Below are positions 45,266-56,328 of a DNA stretch of 64,000 nt, piece after piece (within the stretch, counting starts at the first letter, position 1; every line of letters starts with the position of its first letter). Source of the stretch: Tiliqua scincoides (Eukaryota; Chordata; Lepidosauria; Squamata; Scincidae). The DNA lies in contig NC_089823.1 of assembly GCF_035046505.1 (NCBI RefSeq), forward strand, positions 35,326,388-35,390,387, given 5' to 3'. The translations under genes and the position numbers were made by a program. The notes beneath the pieces are model-generated. The model saw only the letters and a program-made list of their open reading frames with translations, did not search any database and was not told the DNA's origin.

Positions 45266-47217
45266 CCAGTAGACCAGGAGGAATACACGGTCAGCCGCTG
45301 TGACGTGTTTGCGCAACATTTTGCAGATAAAATTGATGGTATTCGTCACAACTTGGATGCCACATTGACAATGTCTGATGATGTCCCCTTGGCAACTGCT
45401 TGTCCTGTGTTGTGGGATTCTTTTCAGCTTGTACAGCCTGAGGATGTGGACAGACTCCTTTGGAGTGTGAGGCCGTCTGCCTGCCTCCTTGACCCTTGCC
45501 CAGCTTGGCTGATAAGAGCTGCCTGGGGTGGACTGGCTGAGTGGACAGGGAGGGTGGTCAACTCTTCCTTGATGGAGGGGACGTTACCACTCGCTTTGAA
45601 ACGGGCAGTGGTTCGCCCCCTCCTGAAGAAGCCCTCCCTGGATTCCACTGTGTTGAATAACTACCGGCCAGTCTCCAACATCCCGTTTCTGGGCAAGGTA
45701 ATTGAGCGGGTGGTGGCGGCCCAACGCCAGAGGGTCTTGGATGAAGCAGATTATCTGGATCCTTTTCAATCTGGCTTCAGGCCGGGCTTTGGGACGGAAA
45801 CCGCCTTGGTTGCCTTGGTGGATGACCTACGCCGGGGACTGGACAGGGGGAGTGCGTTCTGCTGTTGTTGCTCCTGCTGGACCTCTCAGCGGCTTTCGAT
45901 ACCATCGACCATGGTATCCTTCTGGGCCGATTGGCCGAGTTGGGAGCTGGAGGCACTGTTTTGCGGTGGTTCCGCTCCTACTTGGAGGGTCGGTCCCAGA
46001 TGGTGGTGCTGGGGGATGCCTGTTCGACACCTTGGCCCTTGAGGTGCGGGGTGTCACAGGCTCAATTCTGTCCCCCATGCTATTTAACATCTACATGAAA
46101 CCGCTGGGAGAGGTCATCCGGGGGTTTGGAGTGGGGTGCCATCAATATGCCGATGACACCCAGCTCTATCTCTCCTTTTCTCCAGACTCCAGGGTGGCAG
46201 TTGAGGGCCTGGAGCGCTGACTGGAGGAAGTGAGGATCTGGATGGGGGCTAACAAGCTGAAATTAAATCCGGATAAGACAGAGGCTCTCCTGGTTCGGAA
46301 ATCCTCGATGCAGGTGCTGGACTATCGGCTTGTGCTGAATGGGGTTGCACTCCCTCTGAAGGAGCAGGTCTGCAGCTTGTGGGTCCACCTGGACTCGCAG
46401 CTGCTCCTGGATTCCCAGGTGGCGGCTGTGGCTAGGGGGGCCTTCGCTCAGCTTCGGCTGGTGCGCCAGCTGCGGCCGTACTTGGATTGTGCAGACCTGG
46501 CCACGGTGATCCGTGCCTCGGTGACATCAAGGTTAGATTACTGTAACGCGCTCTATGTGGGGCTGCCCTTGAAGACGGTTCAGAAACTGCAACTAGTGCA
46601 GAATGCGGCGGCCCGTGTGGTTACTGGAGGTAGGCGGTTCGACTCTGTCAGTCCGCTTCTCCAGCGGCTGCATTGGCTGCCCATTCGTTTCCGGGCCCAA
46701 TTCAAGGTGCTGGTTTTGACCTTTAAAGCCCTATACTGCTCTGGGCCAGGGTATCTTAGAGATCGCCTACTCCCGTACAATCCAGCTCGTCCTCTTAGGT
46801 CATCAGAGAAGGCCTTTTTGCAAGTGCCGCCACCTAGGGAGGTACGTGGGGCGGCGGCAAGAAATAGGGCCTTCTCAGTAGTGGCACCAACGCTATGGAA
46901 CTCCCTTGACTTAAGAATGGCTCCCTCTCTTGAGACCTTTCGGCAAGGCCTGAAGACCCTTCTGTTTAAACAAGCCTTCTGAGTTCTCGGCCTTTTTAAC
47001 ATCTTTTTAACATCTTTTAATATTTTGTACAGGCCTGATTCTTTTATGACTTGCTGCTGCTCTATACTCTTTTTACCTATTTTTATTCTGACTGCTGTTT
47101 TTTTATGATATGTGTTAATATGTTTTTATTTGTTTTAAATTATGTTTTTAATCTGTTGTAAGCCACCTTGAGTCCCTTCGGGGAGAAAGGCGGGGTAAAA
47201 ATAAAGTTATTATTATT
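45266..47217 (+). mobile_element. L2-type LINE, 5'-truncated
   Basis: Encodes a reverse transcriptase of the L2/CR1 group: [55 protein letters not shown], an intact [12 protein letters not shown] catalytic motif (about 46145) and a C-terminus NSLDLRMAPSLETFRQGLKT. The reading frame is broken near 45865 and again near 46055 (where PQGSILSP should stand), with a stop at 46218. The 3' UTR 'ccaccttgagtcccttcggg' and (ATT)n tail end near 47217. The endonuclease domain is absent. Confidence 0.9.
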
Positions 47218-47434
47218 AACTATGATACCAAAAGTAGGAACGCGAGTTCTTTATATATTGAAGCAGGATTCATTCATAAGTTGAATGAATTAATCCCCCC
47301 TTCCCCCTTGTCTTCTCTTTGGTCCTCAGTGGTATAGTATCAAATCTTGAGTGGCAACTGTATCATTTTGTATATTCTTGTTGTCTTAAAACTGCTCAAT
47401 TTTAACTGCTCAATTGGTTCAGTGTGATGTCTCA

Positions 47435-47613
47435 GGGCCCAATCCCATCCAGTTTTCCAGTGGTCGTGCAATGGTGCTAGTGGGGTGTGCACTGCATCCT
47501 GTGGTGCAGGGGGCAGTCACTGGGGCCTTCTTAAAATATGAGAACATGTGTTCCTTTACCACGAGGCTGCATTGTGGCTACACCAGAGCTGGAAATTTGG
47601 ATAGAATTGGGTC
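47435..47613. mobile_element. Harbinger-like MITE, copy 7
   Basis: Ends 'gggcccaatcccatcc' / 'ggatagaattgggtc' with a TCA duplication (47432-47434 and 47614-47616). The 3-bp size fits the family even though the triplet is not TTA or TAA. Confidence 0.78.
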
Positions 47614-48840
47614 TCAGTGCTGCGAGCTTTAAGTTCTCCAGTGCTGCAAGCCTATGTTTGAAAAGAAAATATACAGTGTGACTTAACTCATGATAATGTT
47701 ATATGTCTTGTGACTTTTTGATGTTTTTCTTACCATTCAGCTCTCAGACGCACATGGTTACACAAGAATTTTAGCTTTAATTTTTCAAAATAACTTGCTC
47801 AGAAAATCTTGTGCATGTGAACACAAAAGACTGAAAGATACAGTAGAAAACACTCCCCCATCTCATAATATGTGGGATAAAGCCTTTTAGATTATAATAG
47901 TATCTTTTGTCTGAACATGTGGATGAACAGTAATGAAACTGTTGTCAGAGAAGGGTATAAAATAAATATAGTCGTACAGTGCAATCCTATGAATGTTTAC
48001 TCAAAAGTGAGTCCCAATGAGTTTAAAAGACCTTACTCCCAATTAAGTAGTATGGGAGTACAGCCTAAATCAAACCCAGTGATCTGAAGCCCATTGAATT
48101 CAGTGATCTTAACAATACTTAACTCACCATTGCATTGTTACCGTTGAACATTAGTTATAAGATTTTGCTAGTATTTTTAGTTAATTTAAAAGTTAACATG
48201 GAATTTTTCTCTTTGTAGTTATGCCCAGTTAAGTCAGTATTTTAAAGGTGCCATATTTGGATTGTGATTCTTTATAAAAATGTCACTCAAACTCTGCTGA
48301 AATTGAATATGATGGAGAGCAGTTGCTCAAAATGCTACTATTGTGAATGCCCAATCAATGTAAATGGAGATTATGCAGACTCAGTGCTTGATGCATTGTG
48401 ACACTTTGTGGCCTATTTGGGATTTAGGCGATTGGACCTCTATGCTCATTCCAGCCGTAGTATGATGTTCCAGCACGTCATTTGTAGTAGGAAATGGTTC
48501 TCCAAAATTACCTTATATGCAGAGGCTTAGGGCTGTAAAATGGTAAATGATAAAATCGTAATGATGTTCAAATATTTACTTATATACCACCATTCCCTAG
48601 ATAACAAAACCTGGTGCTCAAGGTGGGATTATTATTGCATTATTTATTATAAATATTAAAAACATGTTCAGAATACAGAGACACCAATACGTTTTTCACT
48701 AATGTTATATTTGGCCATGGACCTGGCTCTGTTTATATCTGCAGAATAACAGTAGCTATATCACCACTATTTTTTTATGACGTGCATAGGATTGTGCTGT
48801 AATTCCTATTCATCTCAATGAGACCTACTCTCATATAAGA
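47614..48840. other. Unclassified with palindromic-unit and L2-tail fragments
   Basis: Diverged palindromic units lie at 47975-48065 and 48783-48848. A minus-strand L2-like tail ('ttacttatataccaccattc') lies near 48575-48640. The rest is AT-rich and unclassified. Confidence 0.45.
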
Positions 48841-48848
48841 GTGTATAG

Positions 48849-49345
48849 CAGTGGTTCTCACATGGGTGGGTCGCAAACTACCAGATCATGTAACACTTCT
48901 CCTGTCCCTTTAAGGGGGGAGAAGGGGGAGGAAGCGACATGATCCCAAGGATTGTGTCGCTAAGAGGGGGGCGAGGGAGGTGCTTTTACCTACTGTGCTT
49001 TTACTTACTTACAAGCATCAAGAGGTGCGGGGAGCCCTGCACAGCCCTCCACAGGGCTGCCCTAGGCTTGGAATCTATAGAAATAGCAAGCGCAAGCCAC
49101 TTCCTGTTTGCAAATTCAACCAGGATGTGGCTTGTACTTGCTATTTCTATAGATTCCAAGCCTCGGGCAGCCCTGTGGAGGGCTGTGTGGGGCTTCCCGC
49201 ATCTCTTGATGCTTGCCCTAACACACAGTAAGTAAAAGCACATAATCCTTAGCAACATGATCCTAGGGATTGCATTGCTGCCCTTGACCCTCCCCTGCAA
49301 AGACTTACTTTGGAGTGAAGCTGCCAAAAAGTTTGAGAACCACTG
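48849..49345. mobile_element. Foldback hAT-type MITE with about 100-bp arms
   Basis: Ends 'cagtggttctcac' / 'gtttgagaaccactg', with an exact 8-bp duplication 'gtgtatag' (48841-48848 and 49346-49353). The centre is a long inverted repeat: about 48995-49100 pairs with about 49126-49245 (e.g. 'ggaatctatagaaatagcaa' with 'gctatttctatagattcc') around a 25-base loop. Open frames on both strands here result from the symmetry. Confidence 0.88.
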
Positions 49346-49353
49346 GTGTATAG

Positions 49354-51920
49354 GATTGCAGCCTAGTAGCCGAATCTTATCCACCCTCCCTGCTGCTGGG
49401 CCTTGTGTTCCAGCAGTGAGGTGTGCTTTCTGGCTGTCACAAATGGCCTTCTGAAAGCATTCAGAGCCACATGCATCCGGAACACTGGCAGTGAGGCTGG
49501 AGTAGTCCCATGCATGGCAGCAGCTCTGTGAATGCCTGATGACAAAGGTAGGATTGCACAGAGGACAGAAGGCAGGCAGGGAGAAGGTGGAACAGGACAA
49601 AGGATGGGCAGAATGGGGAGGCAACAGGGTAAGGAGGAGGGTAGATCAGGCTTAGGAAGTGGGGGGGGGGTTTTTGGCAGCAGCAGCATCTGCTGAATCT
49701 TAACCCCCTTCCTGGATTCATTCTGCTTTTATGGATCCACTTGGATTTGCATGAGCTGTATAGTTGGTACAGGTCCATGTAGACCCACCACCTTGTTAGG
49801 GGCCTTCCCTGAGGCAAGAGAAGAAATTGCCCTGAGGAGGCCTCCAGAGGCCACAAATCCCCCATAGGGTGCAGTGGATGCCATGTTGGTGCTGCTGCAC
49901 TGCCATGTGGGGGCAGAGGTAGAATTTGGCTGTTAGAAATGTACTCTCTGCTGGGCTAAGCTATTAGCCCTGCATGATGTTACCTTACTGAGGCTGTTTA
50001 ATACCATCCAGGAAAACCATAAGTACTTTTAGTTTAAAAGAAATGGGCCAAGAAAGAGTTTTCAAGTTTTTGCTCTAGTTTTTTTTACTATGCAGTTATG
50101 GTCTCCACCATGATGGAGGCCAGGCCGGAATGCTGGATTCTGGAAATGTGCCTTGGTTGTATCTGTGTAGAAATGTGCTCTCCACCTGCAGCCTGAAGTG
50201 GTGCAGTTCAGCAAGAATGACACAATGTGACCTGGTGGTGTGCTTCAGCTCAAAGAGGTTAAATGGATGACAGACCCACAAGCTGGCTTTTCATTTCATT
50301 TCCGGCTCAATGCTATGCTCTGAAGTTGATTCTGAAGCCTCCTTCTGGAGCGACAATAAAATACCTTCATTAATTATGTTACTGTCTTGGTAGCGCTGGC
50401 ATAAGAAGTGATTGTATTGGATCCTCCTCGGTGATCTCCAGGGTCCAAACAATATTGGAGCATCATGAGAAGTTACAGCATAGAATGGCATCTGTCCTGC
50501 TCTTCTATCGTCAAAACTGCCCCATGGAGACTGTTTTGCTTTGGAAATTTCCTTTTGAAACCACCAAGGGCCCAAGGTATTTAAATCCGCTTGGCAGAAA
50601 ACAAGAGTGGTTATTGCTCTTTCTCTGTCTCTTGCATTACCTTTTGTCCTCTCTATTCTTCCTGCTAAATCCCTTGTGTGACATTTCTGCCTTCTGGCTG
50701 GGCAATCACATGCAGAAAGGTTGACATCATAGGGTGAAGGAAAGGAGGTTTTGGAGGGAGGAACTGAAACTAATGACCCAGTGAGGCTGAAATTATGCCA
50801 ACAGGGAATTTACTTACTGGGATATGCAACACAAAAGGGCAGAAGATTGATGGTCATTGAAAGGATGCGATGTCCTGAGACTTATTTCTTCCTCCCTGAT
50901 GTTAACTCACGGAGGAGAGGGATTTACCAGGATTTGTCTAGTCTAGAGCAACAGTTCATAAACATTTTAGTTTCTGGAGTCCTTTACATTCCTAGACAGA
51001 GTCTCAGGGAATCCTTGCTGGCACAGAGTCTTGGGGAATCCCTGGGCTCCAAGGAGTAGACTGAGAAACACTACTCTAGAGAGAGGTTCTTTGCCCCCTT
51101 CACTCTTCCAGGGGTGTGGCAACACTACATATCTCGTGTGCCCTTAGGGTTCAGGTTTGGTTGGCCAGTTCAGGGCCTTAGCAAGGGCATTCTACATCTG
51201 GCCCTTGGGGTTTCCCCACTTTTTCCCTCTGGGCTGCAGTGCGCCAGCAAAGATAGAAGATATTGGTACCTAGAAGCCCATTTGAGAGACTTGGGCTGAC
51301 TGTAAGAAAAACCCTGCCTTATTCTTTTTGCTATCAATCCAGGGATGGGAGCTTTTTAATAGGCATTTTCCCATTACATTTTAGCAGTTTATGTGTGTTA
51401 TGACACATGTGCATTCCTATTTAATTTCTTGTCAGATTCCAAAGCAATTTCAATATAGTGAGGATGTTCAGACCTTGCTTTGGTTAAAGGTGATTTCTGT
51501 AGGCTTTTTTCAACTGTGTGTGTCAGCCATTTCCTATGGTGGAGTTGTCTTTCATAAAAGTGGAAATTATTGCATTTATTAGCAAAAACCTAAAATATTA
51601 TTTCCTCTTAAGTAATGATTTTGGGAACCTCGCCCATCACCAGTTGCATTTTGCATTATCTTCAGAGTACTGAACATCTTGTTTTTTACATGGCAATACT
51701 TGCTACAGTATCAACATGTATTCTGTTCTGCTTATAAGCTTTCTGCTTCTGCTTAAGGACTTCTAAACTTGTGCAACAGTAATGTAATATGAAACAAAAC
51801 TTTGCATATTCCACATGCAGGATAATATCTCCTGTTGCATTTGTTATCCAAACTCTGCTGTTTAGCATGTTTCAAAAACATTTGTATCTACTTATAAACT
51901 TTTCTATTTGGGATACGGAC
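49354..51920. other. No gene recognised
   Basis: Unclassified. A minus-strand frame of 95 codons (50575-50291; MGPWWFQKEISKAKQSPWGS...) overlaps a plus frame and has no family I know. A short hAT-like piece ('gcaacagttcataaac' ... 'gactgagaaacactac') lies at about 50948-51075, flanked by 'tctagag'. A degraded MITE-like GC stretch lies near 49800-49930. Confidence 0.4.
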
Positions 51921-51923
51921 TTA

Positions 51924-52095
51924 GGGCACAATCTTAACCAACACTGACATACCTGTGCCAATTCAGCGTGCACTGCATCCTGCAGTGGGGAGGCAGTCAA
52001 GGGGGTCTCCTCAAGGTAAGGGCATGTTTGTTACTTTACCTTGGGGGCTGCGTTGCAGCTAGGTCAGTGCTGGAAAGTTGGTTAGGATTGAGGCC
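51924..52095. mobile_element. Harbinger-like MITE, copy 8
   Basis: Left end 'gggcacaatcttaacc' and right end 'ggttaggattgaggcc', flanked by TTA (51921-51923 and 52096-52098). Internal 'gcatcctgcagtggggaggc' is shared with the family. Confidence 0.85.
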
Positions 52096-52098
52096 TTA

Positions 52099-53490
52099 TT
52101 TAGACAACACTAGCATAATATGCCCATCTTACAATAGGTTCTTTGTATAATACAGTATAAGATATATCGTTAACTTACTATTAGGAACTATATCCTGTGG
52201 GGACTGAGATGAAATGTAGCTAAACTTAGCCAGTATATACTGTTGGATTCCAGTGTCCCTTATATGTGTAATGCAATGCAGGTGGGTGAGGGCTAAAAGG
52301 ATAGCATATTACATTTTTGGGGGGTGGGTGGGAATTGTTTCACAGAAATAGAAATATTTAAGTGCAGAAATTCAACAGGGCTTATCAGTTGCATTTGTGG
52401 CTCTTCTGACATCCCCTCCCAAAGCTGGACGTTATTACGGTGACGTGATGATGTCATCGCAATTACTTTCAGCACATTTGGAGTGGTTGCGCACCACTCT
52501 GAATAGCTACCTGCGTTTCTTCACTTTATTTTCAAAGTGAAAGAAGTGGGCAACTGGGCTGCTCAGAACGGCACACAACAGCTCCAAGTGGCTGTGAGAG
52601 GGGCAGTGAATGATCGTGGCACCACCCACATAGGTGTGCCACCCGGGATTACTAGGCCCTGCTGACCCTCTTGGTAAGCTAGTGAAGTTTGTGCAGTTCA
52701 TAATAAAAGAACAGTTTACAAGCACTAATGTGGATCTGATAAACTACTCTCCTATCTCTGACCTACCAGTCCTAAAGGCTGAGGTACACTGTCAAAGCAC
52801 TTTAGATTGTGCAAAGTGTTTATGTGTAAGGTGAGTGACTTGTATGGGAAAGGGGAGCAGGTAGAGACAGGATATTTAAAAAGAAAAAAAAACTTGTTTA
52901 ACAGGTTTCCACTTACTAACTCTAGTTTTCTTAATTACTTATTTACTAAATATATAACATGACTGAGCAATATTTGATTTTTTTATATACATGCGGAGAG
53001 GCCTGTGATTGCTTCACATAGTCCTTTTCGTGTTTCAACAGGTTCTCATATTATTATGTACAGTATTGCCATTTTGTTCTCTTTTGTGGACACACAAAAG
53101 CAAACAAGGCTATTAATTACAGGGATTTTCTCTCCCTTTGTATATCCCTTTGTATATCATGCAATCTCTTCTAGCATTATGTAACTGAGCTGAGAACAGG
53201 TGAGCTGTGTGTTATCGTAGCATAGGAGATAGTCATCTGGTTCAAATATCAGGTAGGTCAGACCTGAATCTTAATTTTGTGCCATGTCTGTCTGGTGGAG
53301 ATCCTGATTTATTTGCAAATTCTTGTTAGAATAAGCCAAGATTGCAGTTTGGGCATCATGACAGATTCTGTCTTGTTAGAAATAGAACTCTTCCTTCATC
53401 CCTTCCATCCTCCACAAAGGGTTAGGAGGTTAGGAGACATTGTGCAAAAACAGGATTCAATACTGTGACATCTGAACAGGACTGTATCTC
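52099..53490. other. No gene recognised
   Basis: Unclassified, AT-rich in the second half. Nothing with repeat ends or coding similarity was seen. Confidence 0.4.
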
Positions 53491-53499
53491 ATATTTATG

Positions 53500-53725
53500 T
53501 ATTTTTCCTCTTGCATATCATCTTTCCTCCAAGGAGCTCAGATTGGTGTACATGGCTCCTCCCACTTTTTTTTTAGCTTTTCACCAATCTGGTGATGGAA
53601 GATAGGTTAAGAGGTAGTGACTGACCCAGAATCAGCCACTAAGCTTCAAGGCTGTGCAGGAATTTGAACCCTTGTCATTTTTGTCCAAATTTAGAACTTT
53701 AACCACTCTGGCTGTCAAAATAAAG
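53500..53725 (-). mobile_element. MIR-type CORE-SINE, diverged
   Basis: Reverse complement shows 'agccagagtggttaaagtt', B-box-like 'gggttcaaattcc', and the CORE block 'ctgggtcagtcactacc', then an L2-type tail 'gagctccttggagg'. It is older than the copy at 45 kb. Confidence 0.65.
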
Positions 53726-53914
53726 GAAGCTGCCTTAAACCAAACCAGGCCATTGGTCTATCTGACTTCTTTCCTGTTGTCACTGAGTGGCAGCAGCTCT
53801 CCAGATTTCCAGACAGGAATTTTTCTCAGTGGAATGGATTGCATCTCTAGCACCCCATGGGTGGCACACAAACATTTTTGTAACATATTTGTTTCATAGA
53901 ATGCATTTCCTTGT

Positions 53915-54000
53915 CAATGAGGCTACAATCTTGAAACAATTACTAGAGAGCAAGCCTCACTGAATGCAATGGAATTTACTTCCAATGCATAGGATTACCC
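53915..54000. repeat. Single palindromic unit, diverged
   Basis: 'gaggctacaatcttgaaaca', 'agcaagcctcactgaatgc', 'ggaatttacttcc' and 'gcataggatta'. Confidence 0.55.
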
Positions 54001-54044
54001 TGAAAGGAAACCAGTTTTTTTATATTTACATAGCTGCCACAAAT

Positions 54045-54370
54045 TTTGATTCTTTTTAAATTATTATTAAAAAAAATTATTTTCCAAAAACAGATATAAA
54101 CATACATAATACATAACACAAAAAACATAACACAGTTCACTACACAAAAAAAGGGTGCAGGAAATCATATATCATTATCATATATCACTAAAACTAATAA
54201 ATCATTACAAATCTCCTAATCAATTTCCTCTTCTAAATTTACCTCTTAGTATCATTTTTCATTCATCATTTGTCTATCATATCATATCAAATATAATATA
54301 TATGTAGTACAATCATCTAAATGCCCTATCATATATTTCTAAAACTTCATTTTCAACCAAGCATAAAAGG
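54045..54370. other. AT-rich low-complexity stretch
   Basis: Long A/T runs with 'catatcatatca'-type repeats. It may be an old LINE or SINE tail on the minus strand. No gene. Confidence 0.5.
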
Positions 54371-54523
54371 GTTTCCATTGCTCAATTTGTGTCAGTTTTC
54401 AGAAATTTTGGATCAACAACGAAAACCGACATAAATTTTGATTCTTTTTCATGGGACCATACCAAATGTGCTCTTTAGGACTTTCTTCTTTTAAATCTTC
54501 AGAATTATATCCAAGGAAATTGT

Positions 54524-54698
54524 CCAAGTCCCAGAGCCTAACCAACTTTCCAGCACTGGTAAAGCTGTGCCAATGGGACATGTGCTTCATCCTGCAGATG
54601 GCACTGAGGCCTCCTCAAAGTTAGGGAATATTTGTTCCCTTACCTTGGAGCTGCATTGTCCTTATGTCGGTGCTGGAAAGTGGGTTAGGATTGTACCC
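54524..54698. mobile_element. Harbinger-like MITE, copy 9
   Basis: Contains 'aactttccagcactgg', 'gtgccaatgggacatgtgct', 'gaggcctcctcaaag' and right end 'gggttaggattgtaccc'. The left end is decayed and no duplication is readable. Confidence 0.75.
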
Positions 54699-54701
54699 TA
54701 A

Positions 54702-55607
54702 AGGTGGTAGCAGATCACACCAACAGAATTGGTATACATGGAGAATATGCTTCAATGTTATTGTACAACATTGTACAAGTGCTGTATTGCAACTGTATCT
54801 ATCTGTATTGCTGACTTGGATCCATTACAGATGTCCCAATTTAATGACAGCCCCATCAGACTTTCACTCAGGCACTTTCACACTCTCCCACGAAACATTA
54901 TGGGACAGGCGTTTTTGAGAAGTAGAGAGGCACTGTGTTTTGGAGTCACAGAAGTGGTAGGTAAAGGGCAGCCAGTACACTACTTAATAGAACTGTACTT
55001 CACTCCAAATAGTACAAATGCAAATTTTAACTTGTAAAATGCAGTTCAGGCCCTCCATCTAAGCTACATTTTGTACATTACACAACAAAAAATTACAGGT
55101 TATTACAGAGTGTACATTCACTAGGGAGTGAAGTATTATCTTATAGACAATTATTTATAGAAATATTTCTATACTGTTTTTCAACCACTATAGAAACTTG
55201 TTTACATTGCAAAAATAAATTAATAATGTTTCATCATATGTACAGATCTCTGGAACCGAACTTGTTTGTACACACTGTGAGCAAACTGGTACTATATCTA
55301 TTTAGAAGAATACCTGAAAGGTACAAAGTGTGTATTATTGGCTGCTGCTGACTCTGTACCAGAACAGGATGGATCAATATTGATTAAACATACATTGCAC
55401 TTGCAATGAATCCCCAGAATAAAGCTGCTGTTTCCTCTGCTGCCTTGCCAACTGCAGACTGCCCTGTTATATGTCCAAAGCCAAAACAGAAGACAAAATA
55501 CTTGCAAGGGAAGTTTGCAAATACTTGCAAGGGAAGTTCCCTCCCTCCTGGAACAGATTACCTTCATCCTCAGGAAAGAGAGGAAAGTCCCTTATCCACC
55601 ACCTACC

Positions 55608-55612
<5 letters not shown>
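54702..55612. other. No gene recognised
   Basis: Unclassified, with an L2-like tail trace in reverse at about 55155-55215 ('atactgtttttcaaccact'). A 16-bp direct duplication 'acttgcaagggaagtt' lies at about 55500-55537. Confidence 0.4.

Positions 55613-55670
<58 letters not shown>
55613..55670. repeat. (AAT)n microsatellite
   Basis: About 19 AAT units, the 3' tail of the minus-strand L2 copy that follows. It generates a poly-Asn frame that is not a gene. Confidence 0.95.
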
Positions 55671-55671
<1 letters not shown>

Positions 55672-56135
55672 CTTTATTTATATCCCGCCCTTCTCCCTAA
55701 AGGGACCCAGGGCAGCTAACAACATGTAAAAAAAAACAGATTTTAAAAAACATTAAACACATAGCAGATAAAAACATTTAAAAACACATTACAGAGGCCA
55801 TAAAAACAGTAGTCAGATAAAAGACAGAATAAAAGAGCAAATCACAGAGGAATCAAGCCTGTAAAACGCTAAAAGATGTATAAAAATGTTAAGAAGGCCA
55901 GAAATCAGAAGACTTGTATAAACAACAGTGTTTTCAGGCCTCGCCGAAAACTCTCAAGAGAGGGAGCCATTCTCAAATCAAGAGGAAGGGAGTTCCATAA
56001 TGTTGGTGCCACTACCGAAAAGGCCCTATTTCCTGCAGCCGCCCCCCGGACCTCCTTAGGTGGCGGCACTTGTAAAAAGGCAGCCTCTGATGACCTGAGA
56101 GGGCGAGCCGGATTGTACGGGAGTAGGCGGTCTCT
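55671..56135 (-). mobile_element. L2-type LINE, 3' part (separated by insertion)
   Basis: Reverse complement reads from 'gagaccgcctactcccgtac' through the C-terminus (SLRESLESFRRGLKTLLFIQ-like wording) to a 3' UTR 'gccctgggtccctttaggga' and the (ATT)n tail. It is continuous with 60276-62010 once the RTE-like LINE between them is set aside. Tail wording differs from the 47.2-kb copy, so it is another subfamily. Confidence 0.88.
56124..56135. repeat. Target-site duplication of the RTE-like LINE (left)
   Basis: 'taggcggtctct' repeats exactly at 60264-60275. Both copies continue into L2 sequence on the outside. Confidence 0.9.
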
Positions 56136-56328
56136 CTCTGTAATCGTCCATTAGGCCCACCCCTGCTTCCTCTCTCTCTGCAATCCTCCATTAGCCCCAC
56201 CCCTGCTTCCTCTCTCTCTGAAATAGTCCATTAGCCCCATCTCTGCTCCCTCTCTCTGCACTCGTCCATTAGGCCCACCCCTGCATCCTCTCTCTCTGCA
56301 ATCCTCCATTAGCCCCATCCCTGCTTCC
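56131..56328 (+). repeat. Five 40-bp monomers at the LINE 5' end
   Basis: Units at 56131-56170, 56171-56210, 56211-56250, 56251-56288 (38 bp) and 56289-56328. Each starts 'tctctctctg', then 'tccattag.cccac' and 'ccctgcttcc'. They lie at the extreme 5' end of the RTE-like LINE, where an internal promoter would be expected. Confidence 0.9.

Noticed and set aside
49001-49624. 207-codon minus-strand frame
   Set aside because: It arises from the symmetrical arms of the foldback hAT MITE and flanking unclassified sequence.
55471-55729. Poly-Asn / poly-Ile protein-like frames
   Set aside because: They are translation of the (AAT)n tail of an L2 element.
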